DNA of 24,574 bases from Planctomycetota bacterium (GCA_021784975.1 JAJYGU010000321.1:1-24574); one strand, 5' to 3'; shown: positions 6,645 to 14,779, counted from the first letter of the stretch. The notes: generated by a model not told the origin, from the letters alone. Made by a program: numbers and translations.

Positions 6645-8912
6645 ATGGCATTCAGGATTTATTTCGGCATTGCCTCGTTGACCATCCTGGCCCTCTGCAT
6701 GGTCAACTACTGGATCGAGCTGACTCCCTCCTGGAAGAGCTACCAGCACGATTATTACGCCCTCTTGGCCGACAAGATCGAGGATCCCGCCAAGGCGGCC
6801 GAGGTGGCCGCGACCCCGCCCAAGTTCGTGCAGATTTACAATCAGGAGTTGGGGGTGGCCGATCGTTGCGTGATTTGCCACTTGGGCACCAGCGATCCGC
6901 TGATGGAGGGCGCCGAGAGCCCGTACCAGAAGCATCCCGGCAACTTGTTGGCCACCCATTCCTACCAGGCCCTCGGTTGCACGATGTGTCATCACGGCCA
7001 GGGGTTAGCGACCACCTTGGCCGATGCGCACGGCCAGGTGGCGGATTGGCACCGACCGGTGCTGATCGGCGACTTCGTTCAGGCGACCTGCAGCCAATGC
7101 CACCACGAAGATGAGATTCCCCAAGCCCCGGTGCTGACCCACGGCAAAGACTTGCTGAAGACCTTGGGTTGCGTTGGCTGCCACGTGGCCGACGACCTCG
7201 TCAATCGGGACAAGGTGGGGCCTCGCCTGGCGGTGATCGGCAGCAAGGTGTCGCGGCAATGGCTGAACCGGTGGATCATGAACCCCAAGGGCTATCTGCC
7301 CAAGGGCAAAATGCCCGTGTTTCATCTTCCCGCGCCGGCCGCTAACGCGATCGGCGCGTATCTGATGAGCTTCAAGGACCCGGCGATCGACTCGATGCCG
7401 CAGCCGAAAGGAAATCACGGCGCCGGGGCCGACATATTCCGGGAGTCACAGTGCATTGTCTGCCATGTAACCCGCGAGGACGACCAGGGCAATCCGGTGG
7501 GAGGGACTTTCGGTCCCGACCTGCGCAAGCTGGGCAACAAGGTCAACCAGCGATGGCTGGTGGCCTTTTTGAAGAACCCGCATGCCATGTATCCGCACAC
7601 CACCATGCCCCGCTTCAACTTCACCGAGAAACAGGCGCAGGATCTGGCCGAGTACGCCATGGAAGAATGGGTGGATTACGACCTGCGGGACGCGGAGAAA
7701 AAGGCCCCCAAGCTGCCGCCGGTCACGAAGGAGCTGGTCGAGCAGGGTAAGCGACTCTACGCCCAACTGGATTGTGCCGGCTGCCACGATCTGCCCGGTC
7801 AGACCGCGAAGCCGGACTGCCCCGATCTGACTTACGAAGGCAGCAAGGCGGTGCATGATCTGGATTTCGGCGATGCGCACGTGCGGCGCACGCTCCCCGA
7901 TTTCCTATATACCAAGCTCAAGTCGCCCAAGGCCCTGGCCAGCCGCTTTCATGTCCCGATTAACGAGGACCCGGCCGCCTCCCTGTGGCGCAACTTGCAG
8001 CCGTCCGCCCTGTTTTCCGCCTCCATGCCGTTGCCGGAGGGGAGCGAGGGGCAACGTCTGGCCTTCATTCTGGCCAAGGTGCAGGAGGAGGGGGTGCTGG
8101 ACCACGGCTTGAGACTGCCGGACGCCCCTGCCGCCCAGCAGGCCGCCTGGCTCGAAGGCAAACTGAACGACGCGGGCGCCTTGACGTCGCTGAAGATGCC
8201 CGACTTCCGCTTGAGCGACCCCGATGCCGAGGCCTTGACCATTGCCTTGATGGGCTTGAACGCCGACCGGATTTCCTCGCGGCGCTATGAAGTTCCCAAA
8301 AAGACTAAAGTCATTTTCGACCCCGAAGACGACTTCGGCGCCTTGGAGGAGCGTTACGATTGCCTCTCCTGCCACAGCATTCGCGGCTCCGGCACGCCGC
8401 AAGCCTGCGACATCACCTACGAAGGAAACAAGGTCCACCGCGATTGGCTGGAGGCCTACCTGAAGCGGCCCTATTCAATGCGACGCATGATCACCATCGC
8501 CATGCCGATCTTCAACTTTCCCGACAAGCAGGCTCACTTCATGGCCGGCTACATCTCGCAGGTCTTTGTGGACCGGCGGGTTGGGACTGGCTGGAAAGAG
8601 GGATCCCCAAAGGCGGACGTCGCCCGCGGCAAGGCATTGTTCGACGCCAAGGGCTGCATCGCCTGCCACCAGCTTCACGAGCACGGCGGCGACGTCGGCC
8701 CCGCCTTCACCACCCAGGTGCCGGAGTTTCCGCACGGGACCTGGGTCGGCGACAAGCTGCGAGGCGATTGGGTTTATCAGTGGCTCAAGAATCCGCAGTC
8801 GCTGGTGCCGGGGACCATCGAGCCCAACCAAGGGTTCACCGATCAAGAGGCGTTGGACCTGACGGCCTACCTATTAAGCCTGAAGAACCCCGAGTTCCAG
8901 AAGAAAAAGTGA
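6645..8912 (+). CDS. Membrane-anchored octaheme cytochrome c
   Basis: This 755-residue protein begins with one membrane helix (about residues 5-26) and is otherwise periplasmic. Eight CxxCH haem motifs start at residues 75, 112, 149, 176, 270, 377, 573 and 671. Four stretches share a W-L-x-x-(W/Y/F)-(L/I)-x-(N/R)-P...P pattern with a following helix (near 7258, 7551, 8446 and 8770), typical of repeated class I cytochrome c domains. The long stretch between haems 6 and 7 has no haem. The position right after cytochrome b suggests it replaces cytochrome c1 or f as the electron acceptor and exit wire of the complex. Multihaem subunits are known in Rieske/b complexes of anammox bacteria. I do not recognise a named orthologue. 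Confidence 0.92.
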   Translation: MAFRIYFGIASLTILALCMVNYWIELTPSWKSYQHDYYALLADKIEDPAKAAEVAATPPKFVQIYNQELGVADRCVICHLGTSDPLMEGAESPYQKHPGNLLATHSYQALGCTMCHHGQGLATTLADAHGQVADWHRPVLIGDFVQATCSQCHHEDEIPQAPVLTHGKDLLKTLGCVGCHVADDLVNRDKVGPRLAVIGSKVSRQWLNRWIMNPKGYLPKGKMPVFHLPAPAANAIGAYLMSFKDPAIDSMPQPKGNHGAGADIFRESQCIVCHVTREDDQGNPVGGTFGPDLRKLGNKVNQRWLVAFLKNPHAMYPHTTMPRFNFTEKQAQDLAEYAMEEWVDYDLRDAEKKAPKLPPVTKELVEQGKRLYAQLDCAGCHDLPGQTAKPDCPDLTYEGSKAVHDLDFGDAHVRRTLPDFLYTKLKSPKALASRFHVPINEDPAASLWRNLQPSALFSASMPLPEGSEGQRLAFILAKVQEEGVLDHGLRLPDAPAAQQAAWLEGKLNDAGALTSLKMPDFRLSDPDAEALTIALMGLNADRISSRRYEVPKKTKVIFDPEDDFGALEERYDCLSCHSIRGSGTPQACDITYEGNKVHRDWLEAYLKRPYSMRRMITIAMPIFNFPDKQAHFMAGYISQVFVDRRVGTGWKEGSPKADVARGKALFDAKGCIACHQLHEHGGDVGPAFTTQVPEFPHGTWVGDKLRGDWVYQWLKNPQSLVPGTIEPNQGFTDQEALDLTAYLLSLKNPEFQKKK

Positions 8913-8943
8913 GGGGACTGTCCTGATTATTGAGCGGGCCAAA

Positions 8944-9020
8944 GGGGACAGGCACATTTTTCGGCCTTCGGGCACGTGCAAGCGGGACGCCGAAACGGGC
9001 CGAAAAATGAGCCAGTCCCC
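8944..9020. repeat. Palindromic element, copy 1 (GGGGAC...arms)
   Basis: The arms 8944-8966 and 8998-9020 are inverted repeats of 23 bases with two mismatches, starting GGGGACAGGC and containing ATTTTTCGGCC. They enclose a 31-base loop. A partial extra arm (GGGGACTGTCC) starts near 8916. The element fills the spacer between the octaheme and monoheme cytochrome genes. It could form a strong RNA hairpin that lowers expression downstream. Confidence 0.85.
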
Positions 9021-9043
9021 GGCTGGTGGAGGGAGGAGTCGTG

Positions 9044-9517
9044 ATGAATTATCGCCGTGGCTTTTCGATCGTGCTGATGGGGCTGCTGCCCGCCATCTTT
9101 GTTTTTGCCTTCTTGGCGATGTCCTGGGTCCGTGCGCGGCAGGGAGAAGGCGGCGCTGTTCCTCCCTCGCAGATCGAGAAGCTGGCGGTTCGCCAACCGC
9201 TCGGCGCGCGGGCGCAGGCCCGCAACCGCGGCCGGGTGGTCTACGACCATTATTGCCAGATTTGCCACGGCGAGCACGGCAGGGGAAACGGTTTCAACGC
9301 CAGCGAGCTCAATCCGCGTCCCCGCGATTTCACCAACGCCCAACTCTGGCAGGGTACTAGCGACGAGCGGTTCCAGTATGCCATCGCCCGAGGCGGCCCC
9401 TCGGTGGGCGAGTCGGTGTTGATGCCCGCCTGGGAGCACACCTTGACCGAGCAGCAGATCCGAGATGTCATTGTCTACCTTCGTTCCTTTGCCGCGCCTG
9501 CCAAGCCTCAGGGGTAG
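9044..9517 (+). CDS. Monoheme c-type cytochrome, membrane-anchored
   Basis: This 157-residue class I cytochrome c has an N-terminal membrane anchor (about residues 8-28) and one haem site, Cys71-Gln-Ile-Cys74-His75. Met127 (LMPAW) is the likely sixth ligand, and the ending helix QQIRDVIVYLRSF is typical of the fold. It probably carries electrons between the octaheme subunit and a terminal acceptor. The strong GGAGG site near 9031-9037 supports ATG 9044; GTG 9041 is an alternative. It lies 131 bases after the octaheme gene, with a palindromic element between them, so its expression may be partly uncoupled. Confidence 0.9.
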   Translation: MNYRRGFSIVLMGLLPAIFVFAFLAMSWVRARQGEGGAVPPSQIEKLAVRQPLGARAQARNRGRVVYDHYCQICHGEHGRGNGFNASELNPRPRDFTNAQLWQGTSDERFQYAIARGGPSVGESVLMPAWEHTLTEQQIRDVIVYLRSFAAPAKPQG

Positions 9518-9839
9518 TAGGGCCTTCGTCCGCAATATCGCGCGGTCGTCCGCTGGCAAGGTCCTGATGTTGGCCGGCGGGTTGGTGATCGTGACCGCGG
9601 CCGTGCTGGTTGCCGATGCCGGCCGGGTCTCGACCAGCCGTCGTCGTTGGGCCGAACAGTTCCAGCGGATGGCCGGCGGGCTGGGACTCGGGGCCAGCGT
9701 CTGTCCCCGTTGGTGCTTCGTCAATTTCGATCCCCGCATCGAAGGCTGCACCTGCGCCGAGTACCCCTTGCCGGGCGGCTACTGTTACTGCCCCGAACAT
9801 CGAGATACGGTCTCCTTCTTTGACGGCCGCCCGAGGTGA
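9465..9839 (+). CDS. Small Cys-rich single-helix membrane protein, unknown function
   Basis: The 124-residue product has one membrane helix (about residues 33-52) and a short exported tail rich in cysteine pairs: CPRWC, CTC and CYC. These could bind a metal or cluster, or form disulfides. I do not recognise a family. ATG 9465 would overlap the cytochrome gene by 53 bases. ATG 9567 (residue 35, start of the helix) is an alternative with a weak AAGG site. The end overlaps the GTG of the next gene (GTGA), so it is translationally coupled to the ABC permease. Its position suggests an accessory or assembly role for the cytochrome complex. Confidence 0.6.
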   Translation: MSLSTFVPLPRLPSLRGSRAFVRNIARSSAGKVLMLAGGLVIVTAAVLVADAGRVSTSRRRWAEQFQRMAGGLGLGASVCPRWCFVNFDPRIEGCTCAEYPLPGGYCYCPEHRDTVSFFDGRPR

Positions 9840-11047
9840 CCCAAAGCGTCGTGAATGTCTACCTGAACCTTTTTCTCGCCGCCGCCGGCAACTTGGCTCG
9901 CTACAAAATCCGTTCGGCGGTGGTGGTGGCCTGCCTGGTGGCCATCTGCGGCCCCTACGTGACCGGGGTGGCGATTTCCGAGGGGATCCGGGCCGATGCG
10001 GCCCTTTCCGTCCGCGAAGGGCCGGACCTTTATCTGACCCTCGACCAGTTCGGCCGCAACGCCGCCGTGCCGCTGAAATATCTGCCCGCCTTTCGCCGCA
10101 GTCCGAATATCACTGCCGTGGTCCCGCGGATCGTGGGTCGGGCGACGGCGGTGATCGGCCCGCCCGACGCGCAGCAGGCCGACACGTCGCTGGTGGTGAT
10201 CCTCGGCCTGGAACCGCAGCAAACCAAGCTCGCCCCATGGCCCGAGAAGCCGGGGCCGGAGAGGGCCTTGCGGGACGGTGAGGCCATGATCGGCTCAGCC
10301 TTGGCCGATCACTACGCCCTCCACATCGGCCAACAGTTCACCTTGAAAGTCGGCGACGCGACCATGGCCTTCCGCCTCTCGGCCATCTTTCCCCGCCAAT
10401 CCACCATCTGGAGCGCGCAACTGGTGTGCCTGACGTTGGCGGACGCCGGCAAGCTCTTCGAACTGCCCGGCCATGCCTCCGATTTCTTGATCTATTGCCG
10501 CCCTGGACCGGGCAATATCCAGGCGGTCCGGGAAGACGCCTTGTCCATCCTCGGCGACCTTCCCTACCGGCTGCAAACCAAAAAGGACGAGGTGGCCGCC
10601 TACCTGGACAAGGGCTTTCGCCAGCAGCAAGGCGTGTTCACGGTGTGGTTCCTGGTGGCCTTCGCGGTTGGCATTCCCGCCTTGCTGATCGCTTCCGGCC
10701 TGGGACTCTCCCAGCGGAATCGCGAAATCGGCATCTGCAAGGCCCTCGGCTGGCAGACCACCGACGTGATGCTGATGGTGAGCTTCGAGCAAATGTTCCT
10801 CTCGGTGATTGCCGCCTGCCTGGCCGTGCTGGCCAGCTACCTATGGGTACGGCTGTTCAACGGGGCGGTGGTGGCCCAGTTTTTCATCGGCGAGTTGGGC
10901 AATATCGCTCCCTTCTCGGTGCCGGCCCAATTCACCCCCGCCGCTGCCGGGCTGGCACTGCTCCTGTGCCTGACGATCACCATGGTGGGCGGGCTGTATA
11001 CGACCTGGCGGATCGCTACCCGACTGCCGGCCGAGAGTATTCGTTGA
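9836..11047 (+). CDS. ABC transporter permease, FtsX/MacB family
   Basis: This 403-residue permease has the MacB/FtsX layout: one N-terminal membrane helix (about 25-50), a large periplasmic domain (about 55-265), then three helices near 270-295, 325-345 and 365-390. The cytoplasmic loop QRNREIGICKALGW is the typical coupling element for the ATPase. Such permeases often act by mechanotransmission on lipoproteins or periplasmic partners rather than moving a solute through the membrane. It starts with GTG 9836, overlapping the previous stop. The partner ATPase follows after 7 bases. The substrate is unknown; context suggests maturation of the respiratory complex or its metal centres. Confidence 0.88.
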   Translation: MTQSVVNVYLNLFLAAAGNLARYKIRSAVVVACLVAICGPYVTGVAISEGIRADAALSVREGPDLYLTLDQFGRNAAVPLKYLPAFRRSPNITAVVPRIVGRATAVIGPPDAQQADTSLVVILGLEPQQTKLAPWPEKPGPERALRDGEAMIGSALADHYALHIGQQFTLKVGDATMAFRLSAIFPRQSTIWSAQLVCLTLADAGKLFELPGHASDFLIYCRPGPGNIQAVREDALSILGDLPYRLQTKKDEVAAYLDKGFRQQQGVFTVWFLVAFAVGIPALLIASGLGLSQRNREIGICKALGWQTTDVMLMVSFEQMFLSVIAACLAVLASYLWVRLFNGAVVAQFFIGELGNIAPFSVPAQFTPAAAGLALLLCLTITMVGGLYTTWRIATRLPAESIR

Positions 11048-11054
11048 CCGGGGA

Positions 11055-11741
11055 ATGTCCATGCCCGTCGCCCTTCGCACTCGCCAACTCACCCGGTATT
11101 ATCCCGCCACCCGCAGCGATCCGGTGCGGGCGGTGGACTCGGTGGACTTGGAGTTGGCGGCCGGAGAGATAGCCCTGATCTCGGGGCCGTCCGCCTGCGG
11201 CAAGACGACGCTCTTGGGTCTGATTGCCGGGCTGGACCGTCCCAACGACGGCGCAGCGGAGTTGTTCGGCCAATCACTGGCCGAGATGTCGGATACCGCC
11301 TTGGCGCTTTTGCGGCGCAGGCGGATCGGCCTGGTATTCCAAGACTTCAAGCTGCTGGCAAACCTGTCGTCCTGGGAAAACGTGGCCCTGCCGCTGGTGC
11401 CAACCGGAATGCCCTGGCGGGCCCGCAGAGACGCCGCCTGTGAGTGGCTGGAACGGCTCGGCCTCGCCGAGGTCGCCGAGCGGCCACCCGAGCAGCTCAG
11501 CGGCGGGCAGCAGCAGCGGGTCGCGCTTGCTCGGGCGCTGGTGAACGGGCCCGATTTGGTGCTGGCTGACGAGCCCACCTCCCAGGTCGATCTCGAGTCG
11601 GCCCAAAGAATCGTCGCGGCCCTGGCGTCTCTTTCGGCCGCCGGAAAGACCGTCGTCATTACCACCCATGAACCCGCCCTGGCTGTCCATGGCACGCGGC
11701 GATTTCACATGGTTGCCGGGCGCTTGGAGGAAGTGCGATGA
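11055..11741 (+). CDS. ABC transporter ATP-binding protein, LolD/MacB type
   Basis: The 228-residue ATPase is complete. Walker A is GPSACGKTT (about residues 43-51), the Q-loop is FQDFKLL, the signature is LSGGQQQR, Walker B is LVLADEPTSQ, and the H-switch is TTHEP. The size and motifs match the LolD/MacB/FtsE group, and it pairs with the FtsX-type permease just upstream. ATG 11061 is an alternative start six bases downstream. The stop overlaps the start of the next gene (ATGA), so ATPase and the eight-helix membrane protein are probably made together. Confidence 0.93.
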   Translation: MSMPVALRTRQLTRYYPATRSDPVRAVDSVDLELAAGEIALISGPSACGKTTLLGLIAGLDRPNDGAAELFGQSLAEMSDTALALLRRRRIGLVFQDFKLLANLSSWENVALPLVPTGMPWRARRDAACEWLERLGLAEVAERPPEQLSGGQQQRVALARALVNGPDLVLADEPTSQVDLESAQRIVAALASLSAAGKTVVITTHEPALAVHGTRRFHMVAGRLEEVR

Positions 11742-12778
11742 TCGTTAACACCTACAGTGTTCTGATGTTGTTCATGGCCGGGACCGGGCTGCTGCTCGGG
11801 GCGACCTTGGCGGCCGCCGCGTTGTGGGCGGCGTGGCGGGTCCGCCGCAGCCGGACCGAACAGCAACTAAGCGCCGCCGAACGCAGCGTGGACCTGGCCA
11901 GCGTGGTGGCCGCCACCTCGCTGGGGATCTTGATGGTCGGCTGGCCGCTCCTTTACGCCATGCTGGCCAGTTTCGTGGCCGAAGTCCCTGGGGCCATGTG
12001 CATCTACGGGGTGACGCGGGTCATGCCGGCGACCTCGGCGCTCATCCAAGCGGCTAAGCCCGTGGCCATTTTCGCCCTCGGCGGCTGGTTGCTGGTGGAA
12101 ATGGTCCGCCGCCGGTCGGGCCGCCCGCCGCGGCGTTGGCGCGGGCTGGCGGCCCTGGCCGCCGTGTCTGCCCTGGTGGTCTTCACCTGTGCGGCCGACG
12201 CCTATTACGTGCTCCACATGAACTCGCTCAACGAAGTGTCGTGCTGCTCGTGCTGTCTGGCCCGCCGCAGCGCGCAGTTGCAGGCCCCGGCCTTCTACCT
12301 GCCCTGGGACCTGCCCGGCTCGACGGCCAGGATTGTACTCAACCTGTTGTTCTTTGCCGGCGTCCCCGTGGCGGCGTCCTGGCTGTTGGTACAAGCTCGG
12401 CGTCCCACAGCCCGCCGCACGATCACGGCGTTGATCGGCAACGTCTTGCTCTTGGCGGCGGCCGCGGGGCTGGGCTTGGCTTCTTTGGCGGAGTTTTCCG
12501 AGGTCCTGGCGCCGCTGTTGATGCGGCTGCCGTTTCATCACTGCCTGTATTGTCTGATGGTCAATCGCAACGCCCCCGACGCTCCCGTGATGCTGGCCAA
12601 CCTGGCGACAGGGATCTTCGCCGCCGGCTGGGTGGCCGTGCTGGCGGTGTGCGTGCCGGTGAAATCGCAGACCGCGGCCTTTCTGGATTTGCGCCGGCGG
12701 ATGTGTCTGCTGGCCGCCACCACGCTGGTAGCCACGGTGCTCATGGTAGTCATCCATCTGGCGGTAGCGCCATGGTAG
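11738..12778 (+). CDS. Eight-helix Cys-rich membrane protein, unknown function
   Basis: The 346-residue protein has about eight membrane helices (near residues 5-28, 50-75, 105-125, 135-160, 200-220, 230-255, 285-310 and 320-343). Three cysteine features stand out: MCIYG near residue 88, a CCSCC cluster at 169-173, and HHCLYC at 267-272. The last resembles a thiol-redox or metal pair. It is co-translated with the MacB-like transporter and followed by a NosL-like gene, so a role in thiol redox, copper transfer or cofactor insertion is plausible. I recall no named family, only similar unnamed proteins in other bacteria. The product overlaps the ATPase stop by 4 bases. Confidence 0.8.
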   Translation: MIVNTYSVLMLFMAGTGLLLGATLAAAALWAAWRVRRSRTEQQLSAAERSVDLASVVAATSLGILMVGWPLLYAMLASFVAEVPGAMCIYGVTRVMPATSALIQAAKPVAIFALGGWLLVEMVRRRSGRPPRRWRGLAALAAVSALVVFTCAADAYYVLHMNSLNEVSCCSCCLARRSAQLQAPAFYLPWDLPGSTARIVLNLLFFAGVPVAASWLLVQARRPTARRTITALIGNVLLLAAAAGLGLASLAEFSEVLAPLLMRLPFHHCLYCLMVNRNAPDAPVMLANLATGIFAAGWVAVLAVCVPVKSQTAAFLDLRRRMCLLAATTLVATVLMVVIHLAVAPW

Positions 12779-12787
12779 CCAACCAAC

Positions 12788-12868
12788 GGGGACTGTCCCA
12801 GTTTTCGCGGCGGACGAAGCATCCCACACAAAAAGCGCCATCTTCGCCGCGAAAATGGGACTGTCCCC
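12788..12868. repeat. Palindromic element, copy 2 (GGGGAC...arms)
   Basis: The arms 12788-12812 and 12845-12868 are inverted repeats. The right arm in reverse complement is identical over 24 bases to the left arm of copy 3 at 17357-17380. The core is GGGGACTGTCCC followed by TTTTCGCGGCG. The loop is 32 bases. It lies between the eight-helix protein and the NosL-like gene, inside what otherwise looks like one operon. Confidence 0.88.
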
Positions 12869-12896
12869 TTCGCCCCGAAAACCAAGGAACCATCGC

Positions 12897-13316
12897 ATGA
12901 GAATAGGAAAATGGCCGGCGGGCTATTTGAGCCTGATGGCGATCCTCGCCCTGGCCGCCGGACTGGCAAGTCGTTATCTGGTGGGGAGGCGTTGCGAGAT
13001 GGACGGGCAGGCCCTGTCGCCCACTCTGCGGGTCGATTTGAAGCTGGCCGACGGAGTGACCCACTCCTTCTGCTCGATCGAGTGTGCCCGGCGTTGGCTG
13101 GCGGCCCAAAAGCAGCCGGTGAAGGAGGCGCTGGTCCGCGATGCCCTCAACGGCGATCCGCTGGACGCCTATGTGGCCGTCTTCGTGGAGAGCCCGATCG
13201 TGACCAACCGGGCCAACGGCAACCACATCCACGCCTTCCGCGCTCGCACCGACGCCATGGACCACATCCGCCGCTTCGGCGGCCACGAGATTGACGATCC
13301 CTTTGAGACGCCGTGA
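12897..13316 (+). CDS. NosL-like membrane-anchored metal-binding protein
   Basis: The 139-residue product has an N-terminal helix (about residues 8-25) and a periplasmic domain. RRCEMDGQAL and HSFCSIECARRWL give a Cys-x2-Asp plus FCSxxCA pattern, resembling the NosL and YHS/TRASH metal-binding folds. The ending (IHAFRARTDAMDHIRRFGGHEI) is like that of NosL. NosL binds Cu(I) and helps load nitrous oxide reductase; no nosZ is present here, so another copper client such as the cupredoxin is more likely. ATG 12897 is chosen because the frame upstream lies inside the palindromic element. It ends convergently with the next gene, 32 bases away. Confidence 0.7.
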   Translation: MRIGKWPAGYLSLMAILALAAGLASRYLVGRRCEMDGQALSPTLRVDLKLADGVTHSFCSIECARRWLAAQKQPVKEALVRDALNGDPLDAYVAVFVESPIVTNRANGNHIHAFRARTDAMDHIRRFGGHEIDDPFETP

Positions 13317-13348
13317 CGCGCGGGGGGCCATCCGGGCGGGCAGGGTGC

Positions 13349-14086
13349 TTAATTGCTCTCCGCGATGTCCCGCATGGCCACCAGCCTCAGTTGGCCAAAC
13401 GGATTGTGCATGGGACCGCCCGCGGGCATGTTCGTGCACTCCTCTTCGAACACCTGGAAACGGGGTCCGCGCAGGTCGGCCAACAAGTGGCCGTCGGCGA
13501 CCGGCTTTTCGCCCCGGCACAAGTAGCGGATCACCTCGATCATGTCAAAGTCGCCGGATTCAAGATCGGCGCCTTTCATGACGACATCGCGCAGGCCCAG
13601 CACGTGCATTCCCATGGTCCAAACGTCCGCCTCGCCGCGGATGATGGCCACAAAGGCGAAGCTCAGGGCGTCGGGGCCGCCGTCGTCCGCCATTTCGAGC
13701 CAGTTCCGCCCGCCATGAGCCAAGCCGCAGTTGTCGATGAAGACGCCCGCGCCTCCGGCCCGCACGATGGCGGCGCCGGCCTGCATCATGGTCCGCGCGG
13801 CCTGCATCGAACCGCCGGGACCACTCAAGAGCACGTTCACCGTGTAGCCATCCACCGTCTCGAGTTCATCGTCCGTGGCCGGTTGGCGGCAGGAAGCCCG
13901 AAATATGCCGGCAAACTGAGCATCGGCCTGCACCGCGCCAAATTCGACCCGCGCGTCGTCCGGCAGGACGAGGGCTTCAGGCGTAAAGCGGAAGCCGGCC
14001 GGCAGGCGCTCGATCAGCTCCTGCGGACGCGACCATTGTCCGGGAATGCGAAAGGCGATTTCGACGGGAGGAACAGGCTTATTCAT
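13349..14086 (-). CDS. Hypothetical protein, DUF4261-like
   Basis: The 245-residue soluble protein has no signal peptide. The C-terminal half (WTMGMHVLGLRDV, then FDMIEVIRYLCRGEKPVADGHLL) resembles the DUF4261 group, whose function is unknown; I rate that match as moderate. The middle has a conserved-looking GGAGVFIDNCGLAHGG segment. It is transcribed against the respiratory block and its stop faces the NosL-like stop. No clear ribosome site precedes the ATG at 14086. REP hairpins lie just upstream, so this gene is likely unrelated to the respiratory operon. Confidence 0.75.
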   Translation of the reverse strand: MNKPVPPVEIAFRIPGQWSRPQELIERLPAGFRFTPEALVLPDDARVEFGAVQADAQFAGIFRASCRQPATDDELETVDGYTVNVLLSGPGGSMQAARTMMQAGAAIVRAGGAGVFIDNCGLAHGGRNWLEMADDGGPDALSFAFVAIIRGEADVWTMGMHVLGLRDVVMKGADLESGDFDMIEVIRYLCRGEKPVADGHLLADLRGPRFQVFEEECTNMPAGGPMHNPFGQLRLVAMRDIAESN

Positions 14087-14157
14087 GGGGAAGGATAAGA
14101 GCCCCTAGGGTCGGCAATGAGTTTAGCTGCTGAGCGATTGCCATGCAAGGTCCTGTT

Positions 14158-14204
14158 GCGGGCCGAAGGCCCAGCCGTTCTCCCAGCGAAGGGCAACGCC
14201 CTGG
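14158..14204 (+). repeat. REP-type hairpin unit A
   Basis: This 47-base unit is identical to 14936-14982. It holds two small hairpins: GGGCC-GAA-GGCCC and AGGGC-AAC-GCCCT. It lies upstream of the transposase gene in the same orientation as unit C. Confidence 0.85.
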
Positions 14205-14272
14205 CAAAAGGGGCGCCCTGGTAATCGGTTCGCCGCCGAGAGATAATCCATCCTTCTATTCTCAATCACCCG

Positions 14273-14290
14273 TCGGCCCAACGGGCCAAC
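14273..14290. repeat. Short hairpin before the transposase start
   Basis: GGCCC-AAC-GGGCC (14275-14287) forms a 5-bp stem with a 3-base loop. The surrounding bases match 14761-14779 in inverted orientation, so the two flank the transposase gene as imperfect inverted repeats. Confidence 0.6.
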
Positions 14291-14297
14291 ATTTCCT

Positions 14298-14753
14298 ATG
14301 CCTCAATCGCTCGCACGGATCTGGTTGCACATCACCTTCAGCACCGCGGGACGCCGCGCGTATCTCCAGAACGAGGAACTCCGCGAGGAAATGTTCCGAA
14401 TGCTAAGCCATCACGCCAAGGAGATCAACTGCCCGCCGGTGCGGGCGGGCGGTTGGATCGACCACGTGCATATCCTCTGCGGTCCGGCACGGACGGTGAG
14501 CGTGGCGAAGTTGTTGGAACATTTGAAGACGGAGACCTCGAAGTGGATCAAGCGGCGGGCATGTGACCTCTCGGATTTCCATTGGCAGGCCGGCTACGGC
14601 GCGTTCTCGGTCAGCCAGTCGGCGGCGCCGCAGGTGATCGATTACATCGAGCGTCAGGCTGAACACCATCGGACCCTGTCCTTTCAGGAGGAGTTCCGCC
14701 TGATTTGTCAGAAGCATGAAATCGAAATCGATGAGCGTCATGCGTGGGATTGA
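14298..14753 (+). CDS. REP-associated tyrosine transposase (IS200-like, HUH family)
   Basis: The 151-residue single-domain protein belongs to the Y1/HUH transposases that act on single-stranded DNA. The N-terminus MPQSLARIWLHITFSTAGR is typical of this family. The HUH motif is His-Val-His in WIDHVHIL (about residues 52-59). The likely catalytic Tyr is in WQAGYGAFSVS (about residue 101), and the following helix and QEEFRLICQKHEI are intact. The length is full, with no frameshift. REP hairpins on both sides fit a TnpA-REP system that can move or copy these hairpins elsewhere in the genome. No strong ribosome site is seen before ATG 14298, suggesting low expression. Confidence 0.9.
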   Translation: MPQSLARIWLHITFSTAGRRAYLQNEELREEMFRMLSHHAKEINCPPVRAGGWIDHVHILCGPARTVSVAKLLEHLKTETSKWIKRRACDLSDFHWQAGYGAFSVSQSAAPQVIDYIERQAEHHRTLSFQEEFRLICQKHEIEIDERHAWD

Positions 14754-14760
14754 GGAGAAC

Positions 14761-14779
14761 GGTTGGCCCCTTGGGCCGG
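14761..14779. repeat. Short hairpin after the transposase stop
   Basis: GGCCC-CTT-GGGCC (14765-14777) is a 5-bp stem with 3-base loop. With its flanks it mirrors 14273-14290, giving the transposase gene matching ends. Confidence 0.6.

Noticed and set aside
11867..12898. Long minus-strand frame opposite the eight-helix protein
   Set aside because: Antisense to a coupled operon gene, with His/Gln/Arg-rich shadow composition.
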